Shown here: positions 45,325 through 54,961 of the stretch, in pieces
How positions within the stretch are numbered: the stretch's first letter is position 1
Layout: every line of letters starts with the position of its first letter
Source of the DNA: Sphingomonas sp.
GTDB taxonomy: Bacteria > Pseudomonadota > Alphaproteobacteria > Sphingomonadales > Sphingomonadaceae
Assembly (NCBI RefSeq): GCF_030145815.1
Contig: NZ_JAIXHL010000009.1
Coordinates: 1 to 64,000, forward strand
Direction: 5' to 3'
DNA: 64,000 bases
Translations under genes and position numbers: made by a program
Notes under the pieces: generated by a model
The model's database searches: none
Told to the model about the DNA's origin: nothing
The model's input: only the letters and a program-made list of their open reading frames with translations

Positions 45325-48027
45325 TCACCATTCTTTGACCTCATCGGCTGCTTCCGCGCTTGCGCCGCGAGCGTCCTTCGTCACGGCATCCAGGCGATCC
45401 CTTTGCTTGTCAATGCGCTGCCGGCCGGCCGACTGAACCCGTTCGATCTCATCCCGAATGCCGCCGGCGTTCACTTGTGGCACCGCTGATGGAATATTCC
45501 CTCCGACGGAGGCTCGGCTTCGAACTGCCTCGGCCTCATCCACGTTCGGTCGGGACACAGGCTGTCCGGGCGCAAGCACCAGACGACCCTCAATCCCGTC
45601 CCGAAGCTGTTCAGCGTAGCTCTCGATGAACTTGGCCTGCAACGCCTGGCCTTCCGGGCTGAGCTGGAACGCCACGTCGTCGAAGCGAACGCTTCCATAG
45701 AAATCCCGATTGCGCTCGATCTCAACCAGGCCCCACTCACGATAGGCCTGCGACAGGTTCAGGCTCCCGGCCGCGCTGTTTCCTTCAAAGAACGACGCCT
45801 GGGTCTCCAACCGGTTCGCCAGTTCCTCCGCACGCCGCGCCTCGCGGCTGTAGCTTTGCGCTTCGGTCAGGGACGCGTTCATGCCGGTCGCTGTCGCCGA
45901 GATCGACGAGCTAGACGAGGTGCTCACCGAGCGGATGAATTCGTCGCGAGTGCTCGACCAGTTTCGGCTGTCCGACATCTGCTGGAGACTGCCCATGATC
46001 CGCGAGCGGTCTTCGGAGGCGATGCCGATGTCGCTATCTGTCCACGTACGGCTGCCGCCTCCCCTTGCTCCGACACTACCGGACAGAAGACCCGCATCTC
46101 CGCCGGCCTTTATGCCCGCTTCACCACCGAGGAACCAGGCGGTGCTGATGTCGTCCGCCGCGCGACGTGACAGCCCGAACTGGCGCTGCAGGTTGGTGGA
46201 GGCCTGGTCCACCTCGCTGAAGGCCGTCTGGATGCCGTCCGAGTTCGATTGGCCGGTGGCGGTCTCGAAGCTGCTGCCGCGGCTGAACTGGTCGCGGAGC
46301 TCGCGGAACCTAGTGACGGCGCTGGTCGTCGATTCCGTGGCGATGTTGGCATAGGTCTCGCTGTTGGAGCGGGCCTGTGACGCCATCGTTGATAGCCGCG
46401 ATGTGAATTCCTGCCCGAGCGTGGGCGTGAAAGGATAGCTCGAGTTCGGAAGCTGGTCGTAGCTGGCCTCGCCGAAGCTCGTGGTCATCGAACCGGTGTC
46501 GCTGAAGGTGCGGGTCTGCCCTGCCCCGTAGGTGAAGCTCGGCGCGATCGTCCCTTGCGCGAATTGGCGGGTCAGAACGCTCGAATTCTCGAAGCTGGTA
46601 TTGCCGAGCGCGACGTTGCCGGTGCTCGCCTCGCGCGCGGCTTCCTCGGCCGCGTTCTGGCTGGGGTTGAGGTAACTCGTCGCGTGGTGCGAGATCGCCA
46701 TCGCCCCCTTGGCGACGCCGCCGGCGAGAAACGGGACGGAGGCGATGAGGTAGCCCGCGAGGGTGCCGATGTCGCTGTTCACGTCGGCCATGCCGGTGAA
46801 GCTGGCGAGGCTGAGGCCGCTGGCGCCCGCGACCGCGGTCATGTCGGCCGCGCCCTTCACCATCAGCATCATGTGGAGGATCACGAACAGCGGACCCCAT
46901 GCAGCGAGATAGAAGAAGCCGGTGACGTAGCCTTTGAGCGCGAGCGGGCCGGTCTTGGGCATCAGGAACAGCGGAAAGAGGACCGGGAACAGCGCGTAGA
47001 ACAGCACCGTCAAGACGACGTTCAAGAGCGGCACCCACTTCATCGCGTTGCTGGCGATCGAGCTGTAGGTGCGCTCGGTCTGGATATCGGCACGGGTCTG
47101 CGCATAGACGTCGACATTGCCGGCCCCGCTGCTGCCGGACATCGAGTGCATCGCCTGGCTCATCGCGTTGATGGTGAGCGTCTGCTTGAAGATGCCTGTC
47201 GCATTGGCCGAGACGCCGGCGAGGTATTGATAGGCGACCGGCAGGTCGGCGAACAGCTTGGCCTTGGCGAGCGCGGCGGTCTGGTTCGGGTAGAGCTGCC
47301 GCCCGAACAGGGTTCCCATGCCGTCGATCAGGCCCGCCCACTGGGCGTTCAGCGCTGTGTAGGCTTCCCGGCAGGTGACGATGCTCGAGCTGACTTGCCC
47401 CGACGAGGGGTCGCGCGTGAGGAAGCGCTGCGCGCGGGCCTGACTCCCTGGCGCGATGGTGGCCCAGATGTCGTTGGTCTCGGCGAGTTGCTTCATCGAA
47501 TAGCGGCCGAGCAGAACGTCGTAGAACACGCACTGCCGAAAGTGCTCGTCGAGATTGGCGGCGAACTCCGGATCCGAGATGCGCAAGGACCGCGTCGCGT
47601 CGTAGAGCCGCGCGCCGTAGATCATCCCGTTCTTCGAATAATTGAGGTCGCCAGGAAGGCCGAACACGACCTCTGCCGAACCGGTCAGGTAGTCGCCGAC
47701 CTGGCTGGTGAAGCTCGCCATCAGCGCAAGGCCGAGCGGCACGTTGCTGACGTTGGCGGGGGCGAGGCCGGGATTGAGGCGATCGGTCACATGGACGTCG
47801 AGCCGCGGCACCATCAGGCACGAGTAAATCAGCGTGGCGCCAAGGAACCAGTTGATCCACGCGCGCCAGTCCTGGTTGAACGCCAGCGTCAGCGCGGAAA
47901 GCCCGAGCCCCATCACCAGCACGACCTGGATCAGGCTCTTGTAGCCGCCGTTGCCGGTCCAGGCCGCGACCGCCTGGAAGACGTTGACCAGATAGTCCCC
48001 GCCGCCGACCGTGAAAATCTCGACCAT
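45325..48027 (-). CDS. traG: Conjugal transfer protein TraG (F type)
   Basis: A 900-residue inner-membrane protein and the last gene of the transfer operon. The N-terminal half is the TraG-N domain with several membrane helices (for example SLIQVVLVMGLGLSALTLAF and VVLTVLFYALFPVLFPLFLM). The second half is a Ser/Gln/Glu-rich, partly coiled periplasmic region. In F, the N-terminal part helps pilus assembly and the C-terminal part acts in mating-pair stabilisation and entry exclusion. The length agrees with F TraG (938). It is preceded by traH with 36 bases between them. Confidence 0.93.
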   Translation of the reverse strand: MVEIFTVGGGDYLVNVFQAVAAWTGNGGYKSLIQVVLVMGLGLSALTLAFNQDWRAWINWFLGATLIYSCLMVPRLDVHVTDRLNPGLAPANVSNVPLGLALMASFTSQVGDYLTGSAEVVFGLPGDLNYSKNGMIYGARLYDATRSLRISDPEFAANLDEHFRQCVFYDVLLGRYSMKQLAETNDIWATIAPGSQARAQRFLTRDPSSGQVSSSIVTCREAYTALNAQWAGLIDGMGTLFGRQLYPNQTAALAKAKLFADLPVAYQYLAGVSANATGIFKQTLTINAMSQAMHSMSGSSGAGNVDVYAQTRADIQTERTYSSIASNAMKWVPLLNVVLTVLFYALFPVLFPLFLMPKTGPLALKGYVTGFFYLAAWGPLFVILHMMLMVKGAADMTAVAGASGLSLASFTGMADVNSDIGTLAGYLIASVPFLAGGVAKGAMAISHHATSYLNPSQNAAEEAAREASTGNVALGNTSFENSSVLTRQFAQGTIAPSFTYGAGQTRTFSDTGSMTTSFGEASYDQLPNSSYPFTPTLGQEFTSRLSTMASQARSNSETYANIATESTTSAVTRFRELRDQFSRGSSFETATGQSNSDGIQTAFSEVDQASTNLQRQFGLSRRAADDISTAWFLGGEAGIKAGGDAGLLSGSVGARGGGSRTWTDSDIGIASEDRSRIMGSLQQMSDSRNWSSTRDEFIRSVSTSSSSSISATATGMNASLTEAQSYSREARRAEELANRLETQASFFEGNSAAGSLNLSQAYREWGLVEIERNRDFYGSVRFDDVAFQLSPEGQALQAKFIESYAEQLRDGIEGRLVLAPGQPVSRPNVDEAEAVRSRASVGGNIPSAVPQVNAGGIRDEIERVQSAGRQRIDKQRDRLDAVTKDARGASAEAADEVKEW

Positions 48028-48063
48028 ATCCCTGGCTCCCGCCTTGTGCCGCGCTGGTGTGGC

Positions 48064-49488
48064 TCAGTGTGTCAGGGCGCGGGTCTGGACGCCGCGCGAC
48101 CAGTCGAGCGAGGCGGCCATGCCCGGCGACATCGAGGCGGCGAGCACGTTCTCGATGAACGCGGTCTTCTCGATGATCTGCATGATCGCATTGACCTTGA
48201 GGTGCGTGTTCGCCTGGCGGTCGGCGAGCGCCTGGCGGACCGTGTTCACCTGGCCCTGCCACATCGCGATCTTGGCTTCGTCGGCGCCGATGAAGCTCGA
48301 CATCGAGCGGCCGGCTTCGCTGACGATCCGGTCGAGCACCGCGAACAGGAGGTCGACGCTGGCAATCTCGGCGAGCGTCTCGCGATCGTCGGTCGGCATG
48401 CCGCGACCGTAGGCGGCCTGCACCGTGAGGATCTTGTAGAGCGGCACCGAGGCCACTTGCAGCAGCTCCTTCTGCCCCTCGGTGATCGCGGTGTCGTCGC
48501 GGATCGCCTGGACCATGCCGGCAATCAGCGCGGCGACGCGCGGGCGCAGCGCCTTGGATGCCGGGACGCTGAGGGTCTTGAACGTGGGATTGAGGCACTG
48601 GTCGGGCTCGTCGCAGTCGAACACCTTGACGGTGCTGCCGGCCGTGCCGTCGAGCAGTGCGGTCACCAGCGTGGAGGAGGCATCGCCGGCGAAGGGCACG
48701 AACTTGCCCGCCTCGTCGTCCTTCGGCGGCACGTAGATGATCGTGCCGATCAGCGTCATCGCATATTCGGCGAGCTCGCGGTCGAAGGTGCCGTTCGGCG
48801 AGAAGAAGGCCGACTTCTTGAGGATCGTCCAGGTGTAGTTGCGCGCCACCGCCGGGTTGACGTCGGCATACTCGCCGTCGCCCTGCGCGGTCGTGCTGGC
48901 GCGCTGGCCCTTGGTGCCGCAGCCGTGCTTGGCGGCGGCATAGTCGGTGAAGATGCCCTCGGAATTGCCGATCGCCTCGCAGATCGCCTTGTCGGCAAGG
49001 TCGCCCTTGGGCCAGACGCCGCCGACCAGTCCCTGCGCGAGCTCGCAGCTGTTGATGTTGAGATTGTTCATGAGCTGAGCCTTCTGGCTGAACTCCTGCA
49101 TGATCTTCGAGCATTCCGGGCAGACGGTGTCGATCGCCAGGCTGAAGGCGAACCCCACGGCATTGTTGGCCACCGCCTTCAACATCGCCACGAGCTCGCT
49201 CGCGTTGATGAAGCTGAAGGAGCCGGCGAAGATGTCGATGCCCCCGCAGCCCGCGCGCGCCCGCGGCAGCTGCAGGTTGGCTATGTTCGTCGTCTTCTGC
49301 GGAAAGCGCGTCCAGACATTGCCCAGGCTGTAGTAGCCGGCGGACTGGCCCTCGAACGCGGTCGGTCCGTTGATGTTCGAGGCGCCGCCCACATCCTTCA
49401 GGAAGGCGTCCATCGAGCTGCCGACGTCGGCCTGCGCCGAGGCGACCGGGAGGGTGATCGCCAGCAGCGCGGCGACCATGCGCTTCAT
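48064..49488 (-). CDS. traH: Conjugal transfer pilus assembly protein TraH
   Basis: A 474-residue periplasmic protein from ATG 49488 with signal peptide MKRMVAALLAITLPVASAQA; a GTG at 49500 overlapping traF would add four residues. The family start DVGSSMDAFLKDVGGASNIN and the internal YSLGNVWTRFPQKTTNIANL and VCPECSKIMQ regions match F-type TraH. It works with TraF and TraW at the outer face of the secretion channel to extend the pilus. It lies between traF and traG as in F. Confidence 0.93.
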   Translation of the reverse strand: MKRMVAALLAITLPVASAQADVGSSMDAFLKDVGGASNINGPTAFEGQSAGYYSLGNVWTRFPQKTTNIANLQLPRARAGCGGIDIFAGSFSFINASELVAMLKAVANNAVGFAFSLAIDTVCPECSKIMQEFSQKAQLMNNLNINSCELAQGLVGGVWPKGDLADKAICEAIGNSEGIFTDYAAAKHGCGTKGQRASTTAQGDGEYADVNPAVARNYTWTILKKSAFFSPNGTFDRELAEYAMTLIGTIIYVPPKDDEAGKFVPFAGDASSTLVTALLDGTAGSTVKVFDCDEPDQCLNPTFKTLSVPASKALRPRVAALIAGMVQAIRDDTAITEGQKELLQVASVPLYKILTVQAAYGRGMPTDDRETLAEIASVDLLFAVLDRIVSEAGRSMSSFIGADEAKIAMWQGQVNTVRQALADRQANTHLKVNAIMQIIEKTAFIENVLAASMSPGMAASLDWSRGVQTRALTH

Positions 49489-49489
49489 C

Positions 49490-50323
49490 CTAGTAGTCAC
49501 GTCCGGCTTCCTTCGATGTGAGGAGGTAGATGCGGTCCTGAAGCTCGTCGGCCGACATGACGCCGTAGCCGATCGGGATGGCCTGCCCCTTGAGCGCGTC
49601 CCAGAGCACGACGGCCGGCGTCACCTTCGGCTCGAGGCCCATGCGGGTGCGCTGGTTGGTCTCGACGGTGTAGTTGGGGAAATGGCGCGACGGCCCGCCG
49701 TCGGTCGAGATCGCGCGGACCGCGATGTGCCAGGTCGAGGCGACCGACTGCACGATCGGCGACATCACCTCGCAGGCGCCGCAGCTCTGCGCGAAGAAGT
49801 AGAACAGCCCGTAGCGCGCCCCGAGCTGCGCCATCACGGCGCTGCGCTCGGCGCTGCGCGCGTCCTGCCACTGCATCTTGCCGAGCGTCGAGACCGGCCG
49901 CTGCAGCGTGTAGTCGAGCTCGGGGTCCTGCCAGATCGCCCGCTGCCAGACATCGCTGAACAGCGACGCGCGGTCGAGCTGTTCGCGCTGGAAGCGGATA
50001 TAGGCGGTGACGTTGGCCGGCGTCGGCTCGAGGATCGCCTTCGCCTTGAGCTCGCGCAGCTGCGCGGTGATCGCATCGAGCTGGCTGGTCGCGCTCGCCG
50101 CCGGCGGCGGCGCGGGCTCGGGCGTTTCGGCCGGCCGGGGCCCGGTGCAGTAGAACCAGTAACCGAGCCGACGCTCCTCGCAGTAGAAGCGGTCTCCGCC
50201 CTCGCCGGTCGCGACCGGCGCCTCCTGCGCGAGCGCCGGAGCGGCATTGAGCAGCGGAGCGATGGTCAGGGCGAGGCAGGCGGATACGAGCCGCCGGGCG
50301 GCCTTACTGACGAGCGCGGGCAT
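49490..50323 (-). CDS. traF: Conjugal transfer protein TraF (thioredoxin-like)
   Basis: A 277-residue periplasmic protein from ATG 50323; the start is supported by GAGG upstream and by a signal peptide (ALVSKAARRLVSACLALTIA). The C-terminal thioredoxin-like domain retains a redox pair CGAC in YFFAQSCGACEVMSP, which some F-type TraF proteins lack. An N-terminal RFYCEERRLGYWFYC segment has extra Cys. With DsbC encoded upstream, it may help fold Cys-rich TraN, TraU and TraH. The gene overlaps the end of traN by 20 bases. Confidence 0.92.
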   Translation of the reverse strand: MPALVSKAARRLVSACLALTIAPLLNAAPALAQEAPVATGEGGDRFYCEERRLGYWFYCTGPRPAETPEPAPPPAASATSQLDAITAQLRELKAKAILEPTPANVTAYIRFQREQLDRASLFSDVWQRAIWQDPELDYTLQRPVSTLGKMQWQDARSAERSAVMAQLGARYGLFYFFAQSCGACEVMSPIVQSVASTWHIAVRAISTDGGPSRHFPNYTVETNQRTRMGLEPKVTPAVVLWDALKGQAIPIGYGVMSADELQDRIYLLTSKEAGRDY

Positions 50324-52013
50324 AATAGTCCTCGATTTTCTGCTGGATTTCGGTTGCCGCCTCGAGCTCGTCGGGCAGGCGGGCGGCCTCGGTGAACTCG
50401 GCATAGACTTCGCTGAAGTCCATCTTCGAGAGGTCGAGCCGGGAGAACTCGTCGATCGTAAAGCCGAGGCACTGCTCGGTCTTGGGCTTGCCCCAGGGCT
50501 TGTTCAGCTGCTGCCGGCCCTGTTCCTGGAGGATCCGCGACAGCTTGGACTCGAAGCAGCAATAGACCTTCTTCTTGGTCAGGCAGACGCCGAGGAAGCT
50601 GTCCGAGCAATAGCTTCCAACATAGGCGCACAGGCCCTGCGCATCGCGCTGGTGGAGCAGCGCCTCCTCGCGGCTGCAGCCGAGCGCCATGAGCAGCTGG
50701 ATGCCCGGAATGAGCGGGAAGCCCTTGCCGCGGCAGCAATTGAGCGCCCCGAAGACCTTGGACGAGCAGGTGTTGCGCGTGCCCCTGAACAGCGTGAGCG
50801 TGTCGGGGTCGAACTCGCGCCGGGCCTGGTTCATCGCGTTCAATGCGACGACGGCGTCCTTGAACTCGTCATTGGCCTCGCGCTCGATCGTCTCACACGA
50901 ACCGTCGATGCAGTAGACGTCGCCGTCGCAGATGAACTGGTTGGCGCTGGCGGGCTGGTCGGGCACCGGGCAATCGTAGACGCGCTCCCACGTCCGGCAG
51001 GGCTCGTCGGTCAGGCAATCCTCGCGCACGACGTTGCATCCCGCGGTGCTCTCCAGCGTCTGGCAGTCTTGCGCCTCGGTGTATTGCGCGCAGGTGTAGC
51101 TGCGCGACCAGGCCCAGCACGGCTGGGTGACCGCGACGCCGTTGACGATGCGGGCGACCGGGTCGCTGTCGGTGCAGGTCTCGGCGTCCTGCCGGCAGCT
51201 GCTGTCGGCGGCGAGGTCCGCGCATCCGCTTTCGTTGCGCCGCGTCGTCAGCTGTGTCCGGGAAGACGTTCTGATAATGCGCTGTCCTGGAACCCGCTCC
51301 GAGCACGTATATTCGCTGATCGGGTCACCGGGTTCGGTGCAACGCAATCCCCACGCGTCCTTGTATCCTTGCAGGCAAGGACCTGGATGACTGCCCGTGT
51401 AGCGGCAGGCGGGAAGATCGAAGGTCGCGCAGTCCGGGTCAAAGCGCGGGCAGTAGTAGAGATACTCGGTGACGGACGTCGTCGTTGCCTCGAGCGAGAT
51501 CGGGCAGCTCTTCACCTCTTCGCTTGCGGTGTAGCCGGTGTTGCAGGTCGCCATGTAGCGCCCGGCGCTCCCGGACCCTTCGGGCAGCGGGACGCAACGG
51601 CCCTGCGAGCCGCCGATCGCCATTCCGCTGGTATAGGCGAGCGGGTCCTCGCTCAGCGTCTTGCTGCGCGCGATCACGGCGTCGAGATCCTGCGGCGCGA
51701 AGCGGGCGCGCCGGTCCATCGAATCCCGCATCGTGCGATAGCCCGTGCTCGAGCTCGCCTGGCTCGCGGCCTCGCGGCTCATGCGATCGGGGTCGTCGAA
51801 ATAATCCGACTGGCCCGGCACGCCGCCGAAATTGGGCACCCGCTCAGTGTCAGGCCGCGTGGTCGCGGCATCCTGCGCGGCGGCGGCCTTGTCGCGGGCG
51901 AAGGCCTTGCCGTCGGCCTTGGCGGCCTCGGTCGTGGTCTGCGCATGGGCCATGGCACCGGGCGTGAGGCAGGTAATCGCAAGCGACAGCGCGGCAAGCC
52001 TGAGGGGCTTCAT
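50304..52013 (-). CDS. traN: Conjugal transfer mating-pair stabilisation protein TraN
   Basis: A 569-residue Cys-rich outer-membrane protein with a signal peptide (LAALSLAITCLTPGAMAHAQ). It contains more than 40 Cys, arranged in repeated Cys-X4-11-Cys patterns through the middle, and the C-terminal part has the conserved segment CCRGKGFPLIPGIQLLMALG followed by CSREEALLHQRDAQGLC. TraN contacts receptors on the recipient and stabilises mating pairs, and variable parts decide host preference. Start and stop overlap trbC in an ATGA junction. Length close to F TraN (602). Confidence 0.93.
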   Translation of the reverse strand: MKPLRLAALSLAITCLTPGAMAHAQTTTEAAKADGKAFARDKAAAAQDAATTRPDTERVPNFGGVPGQSDYFDDPDRMSREAASQASSSTGYRTMRDSMDRRARFAPQDLDAVIARSKTLSEDPLAYTSGMAIGGSQGRCVPLPEGSGSAGRYMATCNTGYTASEEVKSCPISLEATTTSVTEYLYYCPRFDPDCATFDLPACRYTGSHPGPCLQGYKDAWGLRCTEPGDPISEYTCSERVPGQRIIRTSSRTQLTTRRNESGCADLAADSSCRQDAETCTDSDPVARIVNGVAVTQPCWAWSRSYTCAQYTEAQDCQTLESTAGCNVVREDCLTDEPCRTWERVYDCPVPDQPASANQFICDGDVYCIDGSCETIEREANDEFKDAVVALNAMNQARREFDPDTLTLFRGTRNTCSSKVFGALNCCRGKGFPLIPGIQLLMALGCSREEALLHQRDAQGLCAYVGSYCSDSFLGVCLTKKKVYCCFESKLSRILQEQGRQQLNKPWGKPKTEQCLGFTIDEFSRLDLSKMDFSEVYAEFTEAARLPDELEAATEIQQKIEDYYARARQ

Positions 52014-52774
52014 GGATTGGGCCTTTCAAGTCGGGCGAGGTGCTGCGCGGCGATGAGCGCGCCGGGACCGCCACCGCGCGCGAAGGTCTCGAGCGCGTAG
52101 GCTGCGCTCACATTGCCGGTCATGCGGTCGTGCGGCGGCACAGCGCTCACGCAGTCGAAGCCGTCGCACAGGTCGAAGTCGCTGCCGGTGACGACATAGG
52201 TGGGCACAGCCGCGACCCCGAACGCCCGGAACAGCCGCGGATCGATCCCGACGCCCGTCAGCTGCTCGCCCTGACGCGCCACCTTTGACAGCGCGGCGGT
52301 CAGCGCCTTGGCGCTGTTGTTCGGCAGGCCGCGCAGCACGACCACGCCGCCTGCTCGGGTGACATCGTCGATCATCGTGCGAAGCGCGGCGGGCGGCATC
52401 GACGTGCTGGCGAAGGCGACGAAGCGCGGGGCCTCGCCCATGCCTTCTTCGGCCATTGCGCCGGCGTCGGCGACCATCGCGTCGAAGTCGAACGTCTGCG
52501 CCGGATCGGGCCGGGCGCTCTTCGCCGCCTGTGCTGCGAAGCGGCGGCCGTGGACCTCGGCCGCGTTCGCGCTCGACTTCGCTTCGCGGGCCAGCTGCTC
52601 GGCGCGGGCCCGGGCGCTTGCCGCGAGGGCTTCGGCCTCGCCTGTCTCCTGTGCGGCGCGGGCGCGGATTGCCTCCAGGTCGAGGTCCTGGTCAGCGGTC
52701 TGCGCGGCAGCGCCGGCAAAGGCCGCGGCGCCTGCGAGCAAGGACACGGTGAGAAGATGGAGGACGGTCTTCAT
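52010..52774 (-). CDS. trbC: Type-F conjugative transfer pilin assembly protein TrbC
   Basis: A 254-residue periplasmic protein from ATG 52774, with signal peptide MKTVLHLLTVSLLAGAAAFA. An Ala/Glu-rich coiled coil of about 80 residues is followed by the TrbC/TraW-like domain: FVAFASTSMPPAALRTMIDD and GVVVLRGLPNNSAKALT, and the conserved GIDPRLFRAFGVAAVPTYVV. In F, TrbC helps pilus assembly and interacts with TraW. The start overlaps the end of traU by 4 bases, and the stop overlaps traN. Confidence 0.9.
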   Translation of the reverse strand: MKTVLHLLTVSLLAGAAAFAGAAAQTADQDLDLEAIRARAAQETGEAEALAASARARAEQLAREAKSSANAAEVHGRRFAAQAAKSARPDPAQTFDFDAMVADAGAMAEEGMGEAPRFVAFASTSMPPAALRTMIDDVTRAGGVVVLRGLPNNSAKALTAALSKVARQGEQLTGVGIDPRLFRAFGVAAVPTYVVTGSDFDLCDGFDCVSAVPPHDRMTGNVSAAYALETFARGGGPGALIAAQHLARLERPNP

Positions 52775-53796
52775 AGCGCGCAGCAGTTCCGCTTGCGCCA
52801 GACCAGGTAGCCCATGTCCTCGCCGATGGCGGGATAGACCTGACCTGCCGACATGAAGGTAGTGGAGGCGCCGATGGGCGCGCAGGCGTAGCGGCCCTTC
52901 GTCTGCGGATTGGGGTTGGTGGCCTGGAAGCGGTATTGCTGCTTGCGCATCACCGGCATCAGGTACTTGCCGCACAGCCCCTTGCCGCCCATCGTGCCCC
53001 AGGCGACGAGTTCGCGGTGGAGCTTGTAGGAGAAGCGGGCGAGCGCGAGGCGCGAGGCCTGCACATGGCCGATCGTCGCCGAGACATTGCCGTTCAGGGG
53101 ATACATCGTCCCCTGGCAGCCCGCGCACCAGAACAGTTCGTCCGTCGGCAGCTTCGCTGTCGCCGCCACGCAGTCCGCGGCGCAGGCGGCGAGCGCGAGC
53201 GGATTGGCGAACAGGACGGCTTCGGGATTGATGATCGCCGTGAGCTCGCTGTCCTGCCAGAGCGGATCGATCTCGGTGATGTAGAGGATGTCGACCGACC
53301 CGGACTCGAGGCACAGAAAGTCGGCGACGATCTCCATCCAGTAGATGAGCGGATAGGCGTACCAGTGGACGTGCCACTGCGAGTTGTACTGCGTCGCGCC
53401 GCCGACCGCGGACGGACCGGCCATGGTCTTGAATCCGATGTCGATGCCGGGATCGAGCTTCATCCCGCCGAGGTTGACGAAGCACCACGGCTTCATGCTG
53501 ACGTCGGCGAGCCGCACCGGCTCCCAGAACCCCATCGCGATCCCGGGCCTCAAGCCGCACAGGCAGACCGGGGAATCGGGATTGTCGGTGTCGGGCCGCT
53601 CCGAGGGCCAGATCTTCAAGCCCCCGACCGAGATCGGGAACAGGCACGACCAGCAGATGTCGGTGATCGGGTTGACGAACTTGCCGGTGCAGCGGCCCGG
53701 CCCGGCCTCGGCCCGCGCGGGGCTGGCGGCCAGCAGGCTAGCGGCCAGCAGCAGGAACAGGGCGCCAATGCGGGAATGGAGGTTCCTGCGAGTCAT
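52771..53796 (-). CDS. traU: Conjugal transfer protein TraU
   Basis: A 341-residue periplasmic Cys-rich protein from ATG 53796 with a signal peptide (LHSRIGALFLLLAASLLAAS). TraU signatures are clear: GKFVNPITDICWSCLFPISV near the start, WEPVRLADVSMKPWCFVNLG, and the C-terminal CGKYLMPVMRKQQYRFQ. It is needed for DNA transfer and mating-pair formation. The start overlaps the stop of traW by 4 bases. The length equals that of F TraU (330) closely. Confidence 0.94.
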   Translation of the reverse strand: MTRRNLHSRIGALFLLLAASLLAASPARAEAGPGRCTGKFVNPITDICWSCLFPISVGGLKIWPSERPDTDNPDSPVCLCGLRPGIAMGFWEPVRLADVSMKPWCFVNLGGMKLDPGIDIGFKTMAGPSAVGGATQYNSQWHVHWYAYPLIYWMEIVADFLCLESGSVDILYITEIDPLWQDSELTAIINPEAVLFANPLALAACAADCVAATAKLPTDELFWCAGCQGTMYPLNGNVSATIGHVQASRLALARFSYKLHRELVAWGTMGGKGLCGKYLMPVMRKQQYRFQATNPNPQTKGRYACAPIGASTTFMSAGQVYPAIGEDMGYLVWRKRNCCAL

Positions 53797-54440
53797 GAGG
53801 CCTTGCCCTTCTGCGGCTCGATCGCCCGTTCGGTGATCAGGAGGACGCGGCCCTGCTGCTCGACCGTCGCGGGGACCGCGCGGATGCCGAAATGCTTCAC
53901 GAGGCTGCCGCCCTGGTCGAAGTAGAACCGGCGCTGGCGGGCCTTCATCAGCTCGAGCGGCGCGCCGCGCACCAGGATCAGCTTTGCCCGCGTCGCTGCG
54001 AAGCGGCGTGCCGCCCAGGCAAGCTGCGCCGGATCGTCGCCGTCGAGGAACACGAGCGGTGCGCGCAGCGGCACGGTGTCGAGCGGATTGACCCGCGTGC
54101 CCGCGGCAATGATCACCCGGCCCTTGTCGTCGGCAATGTTGCGCTCGACGGTGATCGTCGGATCGAAGCGCCAGCGGCGCGTTGCCGAGGCCGGGCCGAG
54201 GCCGGCGACCGGCTCGGGGCGGTTGACGCGCGCGATCGTGCGCCGCTTCAGCTCCTCGTTGAGCCGCGCCGTCTCCCCGGTCTTTTCGAGCCGGGTCAGC
54301 CGGGCGTGGATCTGCGCGAGCAGGTCGGGCTCGACGATCGGCCAGACGGCGCCCTGCTGGCCGTAGTCGCGGGCGAGCGCTGGGGTCGCCGTGCCGAGGC
54401 AGGCGAGGAGCGGCGCGGCGATGAGCGCGGCGCGGATCAC
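53793..54440 (-). CDS. traW: Conjugal transfer protein TraW
   Basis: A 215-residue periplasmic protein from GTG 54440, chosen because it overlaps the S26 peptidase stop in a GTGA junction and gives a proper signal peptide (IRAALIAAPLLACLGTATPA). The family segment RDYGQQGAVWPIVEPDLLAQ follows it directly, then YFDQGGSLVKHFGIRAVPAT near the C-terminus. TraW joins TrbC in a periplasmic complex for pilus assembly. It has the usual size (F TraW: 210). Confidence 0.92.
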   Translation of the reverse strand: MIRAALIAAPLLACLGTATPALARDYGQQGAVWPIVEPDLLAQIHARLTRLEKTGETARLNEELKRRTIARVNRPEPVAGLGPASATRRWRFDPTITVERNIADDKGRVIIAAGTRVNPLDTVPLRAPLVFLDGDDPAQLAWAARRFAATRAKLILVRGAPLELMKARQRRFYFDQGGSLVKHFGIRAVPATVEQQGRVLLITERAIEPQKGKAS

Positions 54441-54961
54441 AGGATCGGCCTCCCGACGCCAAGGATGCGAGGCGAACAGACCCAGCCAATCGCTGCATAG
54501 CGGCTGTCGAACCCGTCCTTGTGCTCGGTGGTGACGAAGTAGCATCCCCGGGGAACCGTGCCCGTCGGGCCCAGCGCGAGCGGCTCGCCGAGCCGGCTTC
54601 GCGGCTTTGCCCGCGCCACCAGCCTGCCGTTGACGAAGAAGGCGCGGTTCCTCTCGGTGACGACGTCGCCCGGCACCCCGCTCACCCTCTTGCCGAACGG
54701 CTTCGGCTCGTGGCCGAAGTGCTTCACGAGCAGCGGCGAGGCCGGCGGATCGAACAGGATGATGTCGCCGCGCTGCGGCACGGCGCCGCGGGTCAGCCAG
54801 ACCGCCCAGTAGGGCAGGCTCGGGCTCGCGTTGATCATCAGCGCGTGATCGCGGGCGAAGGCGGACAGCGAGCTGAGCGCGAGCGCCGCGGCGCCAAGGC
54901 CGCCCCACAGCGCGAGGCGCGGCCATGTCGGCAAGCGATCCGAGGCATCAGCGGCGCGCAT
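54437..54961 (-). CDS. S26-family signal peptidase (TraF/TrhF-like)
   Basis: A 174-residue membrane-anchored peptidase from ATG 54961. One N-terminal transmembrane helix (LALWGGLGAAALALSSLSAF) is followed by the catalytic Ser in MINASPSLPYW (Ser48) and the general-base Lys in PFGKRVSGVPGD (Lys91), then the family tail GCYFVTTEHKDGFDSRY. In IncP and SXT-type systems such proteases mature the pilin or other transfer proteins. F itself uses host LepB, so its presence marks an SXT/Rts1-like variant of the F-type cluster. It overlaps trbI by 14 bases. Confidence 0.9.
   Translation of the reverse strand: MRAADASDRLPTWPRLALWGGLGAAALALSSLSAFARDHALMINASPSLPYWAVWLTRGAVPQRGDIILFDPPASPLLVKHFGHEPKPFGKRVSGVPGDVVTERNRAFFVNGRLVARAKPRSRLGEPLALGPTGTVPRGCYFVTTEHKDGFDSRYAAIGWVCSPRILGVGRPIL

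Noticed and set aside
46310..49521. Long open frames on both strands across traG/traH (934 and 988 codons)
   Set aside because: They overlap traG and traH, which are supported by family motifs, and their translations are Arg-rich without domains.
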